The translations under genes and the position numbers were made by a program. From assembly GCF_014640435.1 (NCBI RefSeq), contig NZ_BMGY01000002.1, positions 124,001 to 188,000 of the forward strand: 64,000 bases of DNA, written 5' to 3'. The notes under the pieces were generated by a model. The model worked only from the letters and a program-made list of their open reading frames with translations. It was not told the origin of the DNA and made no database searches. Positions 1-9,059 of this stretch are shown here, one piece after another. Position 1 is the first letter of the stretch. Each line of letters starts with the position of its first letter. The DNA comes from Hymenobacter frigidus. GTDB taxonomy: Bacteria > Bacteroidota > Bacteroidia > Cytophagales > Hymenobacteraceae.

Positions 1-44
1 GCGGAAGCGGCCAGCAGGAGCAGCGTTGCGGAAATGTGTTTCAA
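1..44 (-). CDS. possible start of a secreted protein (partial, runs off the window)
   Basis: Read on the minus strand from a TTG codon at 44, the frame gives M/L-K-H-I-S-A-T-L-L-L-L-A-A-S. This looks like the n- and h-region of a signal peptide. No in-frame ATG was found upstream before a stop, so the start codon is uncertain. Only 14 codons are inside the window, so no function can be given. Confidence 0.25.
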   Translation of the reverse strand, partial: MKHISATLLLLAAS

Positions 45-181
45 GAAGATGGAAGTTGGTTTGTAAAACGACACAGTAAACAATGCTGCGTTGCAAGGCA
101 GTTTTTGCGTAAGTATTCAGCTTTAGCCAAATCATTCTGCCCTGCCAAGTGTTACCATTTTGAACCCAAACATGCTCTGTT

Positions 182-355
182 ATGAACGGCAAGAACCTCT
201 TCAACTTCGGCCCGGTCCTCGGCTATTACTTCCGGAAAAACGACCCCAGCCGCAAGAACAACTTCAACATGAAGACTATGCACTTCATCAATAAGCTCAG
301 CTTGGCGATGTTTCTGGTGTGCCTGGTAGTGATGTTGTTCCGCTACGTGCTCTAA
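182..355 (+). CDS. small membrane protein, DUF6728-like
   Basis: This 57-aa protein has a basic, Phe/Tyr-rich N-terminal half (GYYFRKNDPSRKNNFNMKT) and one C-terminal membrane segment (LAMFLVCLVVMLFRYVL). Length and pattern match the short Bacteroidota family I recall as DUF6728; that name is from memory. The function of the family is unknown. The single helix at the extreme C-terminus suggests a tail-anchored inner-membrane protein. It lies 11 bp upstream of the MmcQ/YjbR gene in the same direction, so the two may be co-transcribed. No Shine-Dalgarno sequence is visible before the ATG. Confidence 0.65.
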   Translation: MNGKNLFNFGPVLGYYFRKNDPSRKNNFNMKTMHFINKLSLAMFLVCLVVMLFRYVL

Positions 356-366
356 GAAAACGTGGG

Positions 367-714
367 ATGAATATTGAGGATTTCCGCGACTATTGCCTGC
401 TTAAACCCGGCGCGACCGAAGAAACACCTTTTGGTCCCGAAACACTCGTTTTTAAAGTGGCAGGCAAGGTTTTCGCTCTCACTGATATTGACACCTTCGG
501 CAGTATCAACCTGAAATGCGACCCCGAGCGGGCCGCTGAGTTGCGCGAAACCCACGACTACGTGCTGTCTGGCTACCACATGAATAAAAGGCACTGGAAC
601 ACGGTACTCGTTGGTGTCGGCGCTCCCGAAGGGCAACTGCGCGAGCTGATTGACCATTCGTATGAGTTAGTGCGGGCCTCGCTGTCCAAAGCAGTAAAGG
701 CCGCGTTAGAATAG
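367..714 (+). CDS. MmcQ/YjbR family protein
   Basis: This 115-aa protein matches the MmcQ/YjbR (CyaY-like fold) family. It has an N-terminal MNIEDFRDYCLLKPGATEE, a central T-P-F-G-P-E-T-L-V-F-K-V segment, NLKCDPERAAELRE, the family hallmark GYHMNKRHWNTV near residue 76, and a C-terminal ELIDHSYELVRASL helix. Family members are small cytoplasmic proteins annotated as putative DNA-binding; no biochemical role is firmly known. I use the ATG at 367 rather than an upstream in-frame codon at 319, because homologues begin at M-N-I/V-E-x-F and the longer form overlaps the preceding gene. Confidence 0.85.
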   Translation: MNIEDFRDYCLLKPGATEETPFGPETLVFKVAGKVFALTDIDTFGSINLKCDPERAAELRETHDYVLSGYHMNKRHWNTVLVGVGAPEGQLRELIDHSYELVRASLSKAVKAALE

Positions 715-743
715 GCGGCACTGTGAGAACAGAACAAACACCC

Positions 744-781
744 AGAACGTCATGCTTCGGCTTCGCTCAGCATGACGTTCT
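744..781. repeat. AACGTCATG-family intergenic palindrome (copy 1)
   Basis: AGAACGTCATGC at 744-755 is the exact reverse complement of GCATGACGTTCT at 770-781, with a 14-nt loop and a following T run. It lies between two convergent genes and could act as a bidirectional terminator. Related hairpins occur at 9002, 19061, 22621 and 38835. Confidence 0.75.
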
Positions 782-809
782 GTTTTGCCCAATTACTGGA
801 AATTATGGA

Positions 810-3422
810 TTATTGCCCAACCAGGAAAACCGCGTTGCCAAACATCAGTTTTCCGCCTTGCCAGAAGGCTCGGAATAAGGGGTTATCGCCTAGGTAAACT
901 ACTTCGCCACGTCCCAAATCCTGGGTGCCGACCACGAACGTATCGGCTAGTTCCTTGCGGGCTTTGGTGCCGATGAAGCCGGCCGAGTAGCTGTTTTTCT
1001 TAATGACGCCCACGTTCCAGCCGCCTTTTTCGAGGAAGCGGTAGTTGAGCGGGCTGCGTACCAGAGCGAAATACGTATCGCCGTAGCCGAACGCCAGCGG
1101 GTGAGTATTGTCGAGCTGCACGCGGTAGACGCTGCCTTGCACCACGTCTTCGGCCTCTTCGCGCTCCGAGTCGCCGTAGCGGCGCAGGAGTTTGTAGGGG
1201 TTTTCCTTATTCGCTTTTTTGATGGCAACGGAATCAACGGCTTTGGTTTTGAGCAGGAAATCCTTCTTGTTAGCCAGGAATTTAGCCGCGCCTTCGAGGG
1301 CGATGAGGCGGCCACCGTCGCGCACCCAGGCCTTGAGGTTTTCGAGGTTGCGGTCGGTGTAAATGTCATTGTAGCTGCCGTTGGGCAGAATTAATACGTC
1401 GTATTTATTCATCGAAACTCGATTGAGGTAGTCGGTGCCGAGCACCGTAACCGGGTAGCCCAGCTGTTGCTCGAAGAAATGCCAGACCTCGCCAAAGGCA
1501 GTAGCGTCGACGCCGGGACCGGCTACCACGGCCACGGTGGGCTGCTTCACAAAGTGCACGGTGCTGGAGCCCAGGTCGCGTCCGGAAGTGGAGAAACCGG
1601 ATTTTACGGCCGTAACCACGGTGCCAACCGAGTCGGCCTGGGCGCGCACCAGCTGGTCGAACCTAGCCCCGAGGCCCTCATTGCCGGTGCGGGGGATGAT
1701 GAGCGTGCCGGGCGCGTATTTCTGGCCTTCCGATTCGAACTCCTTCTCGGCGTAGCGCACCTTTACTTTCTGCTGGAGCAGGCGGCTAAGGAAGCGCACG
1801 TCCTGCAGGTTGTTCCAGCGGGCGAGGTAGGCGTAGGGGCGCTCGGTGGTCGCGGCGGCGCTGCCTTTCACCACTGCTGGGCTGGGCGCACTGCCGGAGG
1901 CGTCGAGGCGGCCGGCGAGGGCGTAGGCTTTCACCCCAAACGCGTAGGGCAGGGCCCAGGAAGTGATGTCGTAGGTGAGCGAGTCTTCGAGCTGGGACTT
2001 GGGTTCGAACAGCACCTTTACCAGCGTGGATTTGGGCTGGTACATGCTCACCACCACATCGTGCGGCTCTACCTGCACGGTTTCGGCTTTGCCGGTGGTG
2101 TAGTTGAAGCCTTTGGTTTTCGTGCGCCTGGTGGCAAAACCGTATTCGATTTGGTTGCGGCTGAGGTACTGGGTGAGGGCGCGGAGCTGGCCGGGGTCGT
2201 TGCCGGCCGACAGCACGTAGGTTTTGAACTCGCCCTGCGGCTTGGTTTTAGCGGTGGCGAAGTAGCTCTGGAACTCGCGCAGCAGGTCGTCGTGGCGCTC
2301 GGCGGTGGCCTGGATGGTGGCGCGGCTGGCCGCGTGGTGGTGGGCAATGCGCTGGGCCAGGGTCAGGGTGTCGCCGTCGAGGCGGGCGTAGCCCACGCCG
2401 GCGGGGCCGCCGCCGCCTTGCTCATAGGTCATGCCGATGGCCCCGTTGAAGCTGGGCCAGGTGTCGCCGTAGGTAGGCGCGTAGAGGTCGTAGACTTCGC
2501 GGGTGAAATAGAGCCAGTTGTTCTTGTCAAACGCCACCTTGTTGTAATCGCCCAGAATGCCCTGGAACTTGCGCTGCCAGGCCGTGAGGTCGGCGTGGTA
2601 GGGCTTGGCGGCGGGCGAGAAGTAGTAGGTATTATTCGGCCCCATTTCGTGGAAATCGGCGTGTACTTCGGGCAGCCACTGGTTGTAGAGGGCGATGCGC
2701 TGGCGGGTTTCCTGTTGGGTTTGCCAGGCCCAGTCGCGGTTCAGGTCGAAGTAATAGTGGTTGAAGCGGCCGCCGGGCCAGGGCTCGTGGTGCTCCCAGG
2801 AGTCGGGCTCGGTATTGGGCGACTGGTTGCGGACGCGGTTGTACCAGTTGGCGTACCGGTCATGGCCGTCGGGGTTCACGCAAGGGTCCACGATAACGAC
2901 GGTGTTTTTGAGCCATTCCTGCATCTGCTGGTCCTGCGGGTTGGCCAGGTCGTAGAGTACCTGCATCACGGCTTCGGAGCTCACGGCTTCGTTGCCGTGC
3001 ACGTTGTAGCTCAGCCAGCACACGGCCGGCTGCTGGCGCTGGCCGGTACCGGCTTCCAGGCCAGCCAGCTTGAGGTTGTTATGGCGCACGTCGTCGAGCC
3101 GGCCGAAGGTTTCGGCGCTGGCAATCTGCACCACTTCCAACGGGCGGTTTTCGTAGGTGCTGCCGTATCGCACCAGCTTCATGCGGCCGGGCGTGTGGGC
3201 CGTAACGTGAGCCACGTAGCGCAGCAGCTCGGCATGGGGCGTGAATTGAGCGCCCAGCTTATAGCCCAGGAATTGGCCGGGAGTAAGGAGCGGGCCGGCC
3301 GCTTCGGTGGTTTGGGCCTGGCTGGCAAATGGCAGCACCAGAAACAACAGGAACCAGTGTTTCCAAACTTGAAAAGCGCGAGCCGCGGTTGGCTTGGAGG
3401 AACGTAAGCGTGAAAGAATCAT
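810..3422 (-). CDS. secreted M14 family zinc carboxypeptidase
   Basis: This 870-aa enzyme is predicted to be exported. Its signal peptide has the hydrophobic core WFLLFLVLPFASQAQ at about residues 21-36. The M14 zinc site is visible: HGNE (H142, E145), a DLNRDW substrate-binding stretch, DFHEMG (third zinc ligand, about H258), and a TYEQGGG segment in the position of the catalytic glutamate. The domain occupies about residues 50-380. The C-terminal half contains a glutamine-amidotransferase-like segment (VAVVAGPGVDA, later YDVLILPNG and GGRLIALEGAAKFL), as in other large Bacteroidota M14 proteins. I use the ATG at 3422 because in-frame codons at 3449 and 3575 would put 9-51 non-signal residues in front. 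It probably releases C-terminal residues from peptides in the periplasm or outside the cell. Confidence 0.9.
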   Translation of the reverse strand: MILSRLRSSKPTAARAFQVWKHWFLLFLVLPFASQAQTTEAAGPLLTPGQFLGYKLGAQFTPHAELLRYVAHVTAHTPGRMKLVRYGSTYENRPLEVVQIASAETFGRLDDVRHNNLKLAGLEAGTGQRQQPAVCWLSYNVHGNEAVSSEAVMQVLYDLANPQDQQMQEWLKNTVVIVDPCVNPDGHDRYANWYNRVRNQSPNTEPDSWEHHEPWPGGRFNHYYFDLNRDWAWQTQQETRQRIALYNQWLPEVHADFHEMGPNNTYYFSPAAKPYHADLTAWQRKFQGILGDYNKVAFDKNNWLYFTREVYDLYAPTYGDTWPSFNGAIGMTYEQGGGGPAGVGYARLDGDTLTLAQRIAHHHAASRATIQATAERHDDLLREFQSYFATAKTKPQGEFKTYVLSAGNDPGQLRALTQYLSRNQIEYGFATRRTKTKGFNYTTGKAETVQVEPHDVVVSMYQPKSTLVKVLFEPKSQLEDSLTYDITSWALPYAFGVKAYALAGRLDASGSAPSPAVVKGSAAATTERPYAYLARWNNLQDVRFLSRLLQQKVKVRYAEKEFESEGQKYAPGTLIIPRTGNEGLGARFDQLVRAQADSVGTVVTAVKSGFSTSGRDLGSSTVHFVKQPTVAVVAGPGVDATAFGEVWHFFEQQLGYPVTVLGTDYLNRVSMNKYDVLILPNGSYNDIYTDRNLENLKAWVRDGGRLIALEGAAKFLANKKDFLLKTKAVDSVAIKKANKENPYKLLRRYGDSEREEAEDVVQGSVYRVQLDNTHPLAFGYGDTYFALVRSPLNYRFLEKGGWNVGVIKKNSYSAGFIGTKARKELADTFVVGTQDLGRGEVVYLGDNPLFRAFWQGGKLMFGNAVFLVGQ

Positions 3423-3553
3423 CAAAAATGAAGCAGGTGGAAGTAGCATTGAATTGAAAAACTGTGTCCGCCACAAAGATGCATCAGGGACGGGAACGTG
3501 ACTCGTTGCCATGCCAAGGTACAAAGTGTGATAATCAGTTATCGACTGAAAAG

Positions 3554-3589
3554 AAATAGCCCGCTGCAATTGCAACGGGCTATTTTTTT
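3554..3589. terminator. bidirectional hairpin terminator after leuS
   Basis: TAGCCCG at 3557-3563 pairs with CGGGCTA at 3576-3582; the stem extends inward through TGCAATTGCA and outward through AAA/TTT. T-rich flanks occur on both strands. It lies just 3' of leuS (minus strand) and before the M14 peptidase start, so it most likely ends leuS transcription. Confidence 0.75.
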
Positions 3590-3606
3590 GAAAAAAGCTT
3601 CAACTA

Positions 3607-6588
3607 TTACACCACCACGTTGACCATCCGGCCGGGTACTACAATTACCTTTTTCGCCGATTTTCCTTCGCCGAAACGGGCCAGGAAATCCGAAGCTAGT
3701 ACGGCAGTTTCAATCTCCGCAGCAGTGGCGGCAGCGGCAAACTGCATTTGCTCGCGCACCTTGCCGTTGATGGCCAGCGGGTAAATCACGTTGTCCTCCA
3801 CCAGGAATTCCTCGCGGAACTCGGGATAGGGAGTGTGGCTGATGCTGCCGGCCGCGTGGCCCAGCTCCTCCCAAAGCTCCTCGGCCAGGTGCGGTGCATA
3901 CGGCGAGAGTAGTACCACCAGCGGCTCCAGGATGGCGCGTTTGTGGCATTTCAGTGCCGTAAGCTCGTTCACAGTAATCATGAACAGGCTGACCGAGGTA
4001 TTGAAGCTGAACTTCTCGATGTCTTCCTGCGCCTTCTGAATGGCTTTGTGCAGGGCTTTCAGCTCGGCGGGCGTGGCGGGCTCGTCGGTTACGGCCAAGT
4101 CGCCATCCTCGGGGTGGAAGAGGCGCCAGAACTTCTTGAGGAAGCTGCCCACGCCGCTGATGCCGTTGGTGTTCCAGGGCTTGTACTGCTCCAGCGGGCC
4201 GAGGAACATTTCGTAAAGACGCAGGGCATCAGCACCGTATTTGCCAATCAGCACGTCGGGATTAACGACGTTGTATTTGGACTTCGACATTTTCTCTGTT
4301 TCAACCCCACATAAATACGTATTGTTGTCTTCGAAAATAAACTCAGCATTGTTGTATTCCTCGCGCCACCCTCTAAACGCATTTATATCCAGAATGTCGT
4401 TGTCTACAAAATTGACGTCAACATGAAGAGGAGTGAAGCCAGTATTATTGCCAATACCAAACGCCTCAACCTCAAATTTATATTCAGGATACCTGGTTTG
4501 CATGTTGTCACGCATGACGCCAAGTTTTTCGGATATTTTTATTTCAAAATGAGAGTCTTGTTTAAAACTATTTGGGGATGTCAAAATCTCAAATGCTGTT
4601 TTAGATACAAATAGAAAAGGATGTACTAAATGGTCCTGACTAACTATGTCGCCTGACGCATTTATTGCAGTCCAACCTAAACTAGCTCTGTATACGAAAT
4701 TCGACCGCCCCAAAATCATCCCCTGATTTATCAGTTTCTGGAACGGCTCATTGCTGCTGACGAGGCCTAAATCCTTCAAAAACAGATACCAAAACCGCGC
4801 ATACAATAGGTGGCCGGTGGCGTGCTCGGCACCGCCCATGTAGAGGTCCACGGTGCCCCAGTACTGCTCGGCTTCCTCCGATACGAAGCGGGCTTCGTTG
4901 GTGGGGTCCATGTAGCGGAGGTAGTACCACGACGAGCCTGCCCAGCCGGGCATGGTGCTCAGTTCATAGGGATACTGGTCGCGGTAGAGCCAGTTTTGCG
5001 CGCGGCCGAGGGGCGGCTCGCCGGTTTCGGTGGGCTTATACTCACTGATTTCGGGCAGCACCAGCGGCAGGTCGCTCTCGGCAATTCCGTAGGCCGTGCC
5101 ATCCTTGTAGTAAATCGGGATGGGCTCGCCCCAGTAGCGCTGGCGACCGAAAATGGAGTCGCGGATGCGGAAGTTGACCTTGCCGCGGCCCAGGCCTTTT
5201 TCTTCGAGGTAGGCAATGAGCTTGGTCGTGGCCTCTTTGTAGGTGAGGCCGTTGATGATGCCCGAGTTGATGTAGCGGCCTTCCTTGGTGGGGTCGGCTT
5301 GTTGGTCGAGGCCTTGCTGGGCATCGGAGATGGCGGGGATGGGCAGGCCGAAATGCTGGGCAAACAGGTAGTCGCGCTGGTCGCCGCTGGGCACGGCCAT
5401 CACGGCGCCGGTGCCGTAGCCGGCCAGCACGTAGTCGGCCAGCCAGATTTGCACGGGCTCGTTGTTCACCGGGTTCAGGCCGTAAGCGCCGGTGAACACG
5501 CCCGACACGGTTTTGGTGTCGGCCATGCGGTCGCGCTCCGAGCGGCGCTTGGTGGCGGCGATGTATTCGTCCACGGCCGCGCGCTGGCCGGGCGTGGTCA
5601 GCTCGTTCACCAGCTCGTGCTCGGGAGCCAGTACCAGGAACGTGGCCCCGTAAATGGTATCAACCCGCGTGGTGTAGACCTTGATTTGGGCGTGTGCGTG
5701 GTCCTGCACCGGGAAGGTGATTTCGGCCCCGATGCTCCGGCCAATCCAATTACGCTGCATTTCCTTCACGGCATCGGGCCAGTCGAGGGTGTCGAGGCCC
5801 GCGAGAAGGCGGTCGGCGTAGGCGGTGATGCGCAGGTTCCACTGGGGCATGAGGCGCCGCTCGACGGGGTAGCCGCCGCGCTCGCTCAGGCCGTCCTTCA
5901 CCTCGTCGTTCGAGAGCACCGTGCCCAAGCCGGGGCACCAGTTCACGTAGGTGTCCTGCTGGTAGGCGAGGCGGTAGGAGTGCACCGCGGCCAGCTTCTG
6001 GTGCTCCGTGAATAATTGCCACTGCCCGGCGGTGAATACCTGGCGGTCGCCATCATCCCCGGCCGCGCGGACGCCCTCGCTGCCGCGCTCGGCAAAGCGG
6101 GCGGTGAGGTCGGTCAGCGCCTCGGCGCGGTTGGTGTCGAGGTTGTACCAGGAGTTGAACAGCTTGAGGAAAATCCACTGCGTCCACTTGTAGTAGCTGG
6201 CATCGGAAGTGCGGATTTCGCGGTTCCAGTCGTAGCTGAACCCCAGGCTGCTGAGCTGCTTGATGTAGGTTTCAATGTTCTGGTCGGTGGTCAGGGCCGG
6301 GTGCTGGCCGGTCTGGATGGCATACTGCTCGGCGGGCAGGCCAAAGGAGTCGAAGCCCATGGGATGCAGCACGTTGAACCCCTTCAGTCGCTTGAAGCGC
6401 GTCACGATATCGGAGGCAATGTAGCCCAGCGGGTGCCCCACGTGCAGGCCCGCCCCGGACGGGTAGGGAAACATGTCAAGCACGTAGTACTTAGGCTTAT
6501 CGGAGTGGTTGTGGGCCTGGAAGGTGCTATGCTGTTTCCAATGGGCTTGCCACTTCTTTTCGATTTCTTCGGGGCGGTATGCGGGCAT
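3607..6588 (-). CDS. leuS: leucyl-tRNA synthetase
   Basis: This class Ia synthetase charges tRNA-Leu with leucine in the cytoplasm. The 993-aa protein shows the HIGH-type motif HVGH at 49-52 inside PYPSGAGLHVGHPLGY. An editing (CP1) domain follows with T-R-V-D-T-I-Y-G-A-T-F and TGAVMAVPSGDQRD. The catalytic-core segment SWYYLRYMDP and KMSKS at 766-770 are present, then an anticodon-binding helical domain. It is longer than the usual bacterial enzyme, because a leucine-specific-domain region lies at about residues 610-765. That segment (DNA about 4290-4760) is strikingly AT-rich compared with the GC-rich remainder; see findings. A TAnnTTTG box lies 23 nt upstream of the start. The reading frame is intact. 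Confidence 0.98.
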   Translation of the reverse strand: MPAYRPEEIEKKWQAHWKQHSTFQAHNHSDKPKYYVLDMFPYPSGAGLHVGHPLGYIASDIVTRFKRLKGFNVLHPMGFDSFGLPAEQYAIQTGQHPALTTDQNIETYIKQLSSLGFSYDWNREIRTSDASYYKWTQWIFLKLFNSWYNLDTNRAEALTDLTARFAERGSEGVRAAGDDGDRQVFTAGQWQLFTEHQKLAAVHSYRLAYQQDTYVNWCPGLGTVLSNDEVKDGLSERGGYPVERRLMPQWNLRITAYADRLLAGLDTLDWPDAVKEMQRNWIGRSIGAEITFPVQDHAHAQIKVYTTRVDTIYGATFLVLAPEHELVNELTTPGQRAAVDEYIAATKRRSERDRMADTKTVSGVFTGAYGLNPVNNEPVQIWLADYVLAGYGTGAVMAVPSGDQRDYLFAQHFGLPIPAISDAQQGLDQQADPTKEGRYINSGIINGLTYKEATTKLIAYLEEKGLGRGKVNFRIRDSIFGRQRYWGEPIPIYYKDGTAYGIAESDLPLVLPEISEYKPTETGEPPLGRAQNWLYRDQYPYELSTMPGWAGSSWYYLRYMDPTNEARFVSEEAEQYWGTVDLYMGGAEHATGHLLYARFWYLFLKDLGLVSSNEPFQKLINQGMILGRSNFVYRASLGWTAINASGDIVSQDHLVHPFLFVSKTAFEILTSPNSFKQDSHFEIKISEKLGVMRDNMQTRYPEYKFEVEAFGIGNNTGFTPLHVDVNFVDNDILDINAFRGWREEYNNAEFIFEDNNTYLCGVETEKMSKSKYNVVNPDVLIGKYGADALRLYEMFLGPLEQYKPWNTNGISGVGSFLKKFWRLFHPEDGDLAVTDEPATPAELKALHKAIQKAQEDIEKFSFNTSVSLFMITVNELTALKCHKRAILEPLVVLLSPYAPHLAEELWEELGHAAGSISHTPYPEFREEFLVEDNVIYPLAINGKVREQMQFAAAATAAEIETAVLASDFLARFGEGKSAKKVIVVPGRMVNVVV

Positions 6589-6610
6589 CTTGCGCGGAGT
6601 TTATTCCGGG

Positions 6611-6618
6611 CAAAGGTA
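6611..6618 (-). promoter_or_regulatory. putative leuS promoter -7 box
   Basis: On the minus strand this reads TACCTTTG, an exact match to the Bacteroidota -7 consensus TAnnTTTG, 22 nt before the leuS ATG. No convincing -33 TTG was seen. Confidence 0.5.
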
Positions 6619-6687
6619 GGACGTAGGAGAAAGTAGGGCGAAATTTGTTGTAGCGCCCGTGATGCAGCGCGCATTTCGCTCAGCGTA

Positions 6688-6792
6688 ACCTCACCCCCCA
6701 GCCCCTCTCCAAAAGAGAGGGGAGCCTGACGATTCTAAATCAAGCATTTCCGGTGCCCCCTCTTTTTTGGAGAGGGGGTCAGGGGGTGAGGT
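6688..6792. repeat. CCTCACCCC / GGGGTGAGG intergenic inverted repeat
   Basis: Inverted repeat of about 105 bp. ACCTCACCCCCCAGCCCCT begins at 6688 and its near reverse complement ends at 6792 (GGGTCAGGGGGTGAGGT). Nested inside are CTCTCCAAAAGAGAGG on the left and CCCTCTTTTTTGGAGAGGG on the right, each itself palindromic. This is a complex multi-hairpin element of the kind scattered between genes in Cytophagales genomes. It fills most of the leuS-dnaG divergent gap; only one copy was seen in this window. Confidence 0.75.
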
Positions 6793-6838
6793 CTTGTTGC
6801 GCGCGTTAAGACGTTCTGAATATCCCGAATAGCCACCC

Positions 6839-8983
6839 ATGGCCCGCATCCCCAAAGAATTAGTTGACCAGATTATCCAGACCGCCGACATCGTGGAAGT
6901 CGTCGGCGACTTTGTGCAGCTCAAGCGCAAGGGCCAGAATCTGTGGGCGCCGTGCCCGTTTCACAACGAGAAGTCGCCGTCGTTTTCGGTGAATCCGGCC
7001 AAGTCGCTTTATAAGTGCTTCGGCTGCGGCAAGGCCGGCGGCGTGGTGCAGTTCGTGATGGACGTGGAGGGCACCAGCTACGTGGAGGCCCTGAAGTACC
7101 TGGCCAAGAAGTACGCCATTACCATTGAGGAAGAGGAAAAAACGCCCCAGCAGCAGCTGGAGCAGAACGAGCGGGACTCGCAGTTCATCGTCTCGGACTA
7201 CGCCAAAAACCATTTTCATCGCCTGCTGCTGAACTCCGACGAGGGCATGAGCATCGGCTACGGCTACCTCAAAGAGCGCGGCCTGAACCTGAGCACCATC
7301 CAGACGTTCGAGCTCGGCTACTCGCTCGATAGCTGGGACGACCTGATGAAAGCCGCCGAAACGGCCGGCTACGACAAGAAATACTTCGAAAAAACCGGCC
7401 TCACCGTCATCAAAACCGACGACCAGGGCAAGGACACCGGCCGGCGCTACGACCGGTTTCGGGGCCGCGTGATGTTCCCGATTCACAACATCAGCGGCCG
7501 GGTGGTGGGTTTCGGGGCGCGCACCCTGAAGCGTGACGACAAGATGGCGAAGTACCTCAACTCGCCGGAGTCGGAGATTTACCACAAGTCGGATGTACTC
7601 TACGGGCTGTTCCAGGCCCGGCAGGCCATCCGGACGGAGGAAGTTTGCTATTTGGTGGAAGGCTATTTGGACGTACTTTCTCTCTATCAAGGCGGCATCA
7701 AAAACGTGGTGGCATCGTCCGGCACGTCACTCACGGAAGGCCAAATCCGGCTCATCAAGCGGTATGCTGATAACGTGACGGTGCTCTACGATGGCGACGC
7801 GGCCGGTATCAAAGCCTCTTTGCGCGGTACCGATTTGCTGCTCGAAGGCGGCCTGAACGTGCGCGTGGTGCTGTTTCCCGACGGCGACGACCCCGACAGC
7901 TACATCCGCAAAGTGGGCGACCAGCGTTTCGCCGAGTACATCGAAACCAAAAGCCAGGACTTCATCTCCTTCAAAACCACGCTGGTGGCCCGCGAGGCCA
8001 GTAACGACCCGGTGAAGAAGGCCGAGGCCATCCGCGACGTGCTCCACAGCATTGCCAAAGTGCCCGATGCCATCAAGCGGCAGGTGTTTTTGCAGCAGAC
8101 CTCGGCCACGTTCGGTATTGATGAGCAGGTGCTCATCACCGAATACAACAAGCTGGTGAAATCACCCACGCCAAAATCGGGCGACCAGCGCGGCGGCGGC
8201 AGTGGCAGTGGAGGCTACGGCAACAGCGGCAGCTCAAGTGGCAGCAGTGGCTCCGGCAACTACGGCGGCAACAGCTACGGCGGCAACTCCGCCGGCCAGG
8301 GCCAGCGCCCCGGTCAGGCTGCCGCGCCGCGCCCAATGTCGGACGAGGAAGAGGCCGAAATGCTGATGTACGGCGGCCACGAGGCTACCGTGGAAATCCT
8401 GAGCGCGGGTGCCTCTTTTCAACCCGCAAAGTCCAGAGCTGCCGATGCCGACGACACGCCCGACATGCTCCAGGTCTGCGAGCGGGAGGTGCTGCGGCTG
8501 CTGGTGCTTTACTCCGGCCGCGAAATTGAGGCGGAAATGAGCGTAGCAGCCTACCTAATGGGCCAGCTCGGCGAAAACCCCCTTCACGTACCGCTCTACG
8601 CCGAAATGTGGGAAATCTGCCGGCAGGAGCTGCTGGCCGGCCGCTTCCCCGATGCTCGCCTGCTGGCCCAAAACGAGCGCGAAGACATCCGCAGCCTTAT
8701 CACGGACCTGGCCACCGAGCGCTACGAAATCAGCCCCAACTGGCGGAATAAGGAAATTTACGTTTTCAACGAAGTGGACTTGCCCCAGCTGGCCTGCGAC
8801 AACGCCGTGCTGCGCCTCAACAAGGTCCACGTGCAGCGCGAGCTCGACCAGTGCCTCGAAAAGCTCCGCCACCCGCTGGAAGATGCCGAGATGTTTGAAA
8901 TCCTGGGTGATATCAAGCGACTCAAGGAGCTCGATAATGAGCTGGCCGCGATGCTGGGCACCGTGGTGGCGCGGGGCGCCTGA
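6839..8983 (+). CDS. dnaG: DNA primase
   Basis: This 714-aa primase makes RNA primers for chromosome replication. A CHC2 zinc-binding domain lies at the N-terminus (C39, H42, C60, C63). The TOPRIM catalytic core has VEGYLDVL with E274 and the DGDAAG motif with D318 and D320. A low-complexity Gly/Ser/Asn linker (about residues 447-490: repeated SGS, GGNSYGG) joins it to a C-terminal DnaB-helicase-interaction domain. The linker is unusually long and poor in charged residues. The ATG at 6839 gives the standard M-x-R-I-P-x-E beginning. It is divergent from leuS. Confidence 0.97.
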   Translation: MARIPKELVDQIIQTADIVEVVGDFVQLKRKGQNLWAPCPFHNEKSPSFSVNPAKSLYKCFGCGKAGGVVQFVMDVEGTSYVEALKYLAKKYAITIEEEEKTPQQQLEQNERDSQFIVSDYAKNHFHRLLLNSDEGMSIGYGYLKERGLNLSTIQTFELGYSLDSWDDLMKAAETAGYDKKYFEKTGLTVIKTDDQGKDTGRRYDRFRGRVMFPIHNISGRVVGFGARTLKRDDKMAKYLNSPESEIYHKSDVLYGLFQARQAIRTEEVCYLVEGYLDVLSLYQGGIKNVVASSGTSLTEGQIRLIKRYADNVTVLYDGDAAGIKASLRGTDLLLEGGLNVRVVLFPDGDDPDSYIRKVGDQRFAEYIETKSQDFISFKTTLVAREASNDPVKKAEAIRDVLHSIAKVPDAIKRQVFLQQTSATFGIDEQVLITEYNKLVKSPTPKSGDQRGGGSGSGGYGNSGSSSGSSGSGNYGGNSYGGNSAGQGQRPGQAAAPRPMSDEEEAEMLMYGGHEATVEILSAGASFQPAKSRAADADDTPDMLQVCEREVLRLLVLYSGREIEAEMSVAAYLMGQLGENPLHVPLYAEMWEICRQELLAGRFPDARLLAQNEREDIRSLITDLATERYEISPNWRNKEIYVFNEVDLPQLACDNAVLRLNKVHVQRELDQCLEKLRHPLEDAEMFEILGDIKRLKELDNELAAMLGTVVARGA

Positions 8984-9001
8984 GCATGTGCCTTAACCGG
9001 C

Positions 9002-9034
9002 GCGTCATGTTGCGCTGCGCTCTGTATGACGTTC
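9002..9034. repeat. AACGTCATG-family intergenic palindrome (copy 2, degenerate)
   Basis: GCGTCAT at 9002-9008 faces ATGACGT at 9026-9032 around TGCGCTGCGC. It lies in the 76-bp gap between dnaG and the co-directional channel gene and belongs to the same family as the copy at 744. Confidence 0.6.
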
Positions 9035-9059
9035 TTTGGCTCTTGTTTACCACACCGCA

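Noticed and set aside
1467..3407. 646-codon open frame on the plus strand
   Set aside because: It is antisense to the M14 peptidase, whose zinc motifs and signal peptide are clear. The plus-strand translation is Gly/Val/Ala-rich with no domain, a common effect of high GC.
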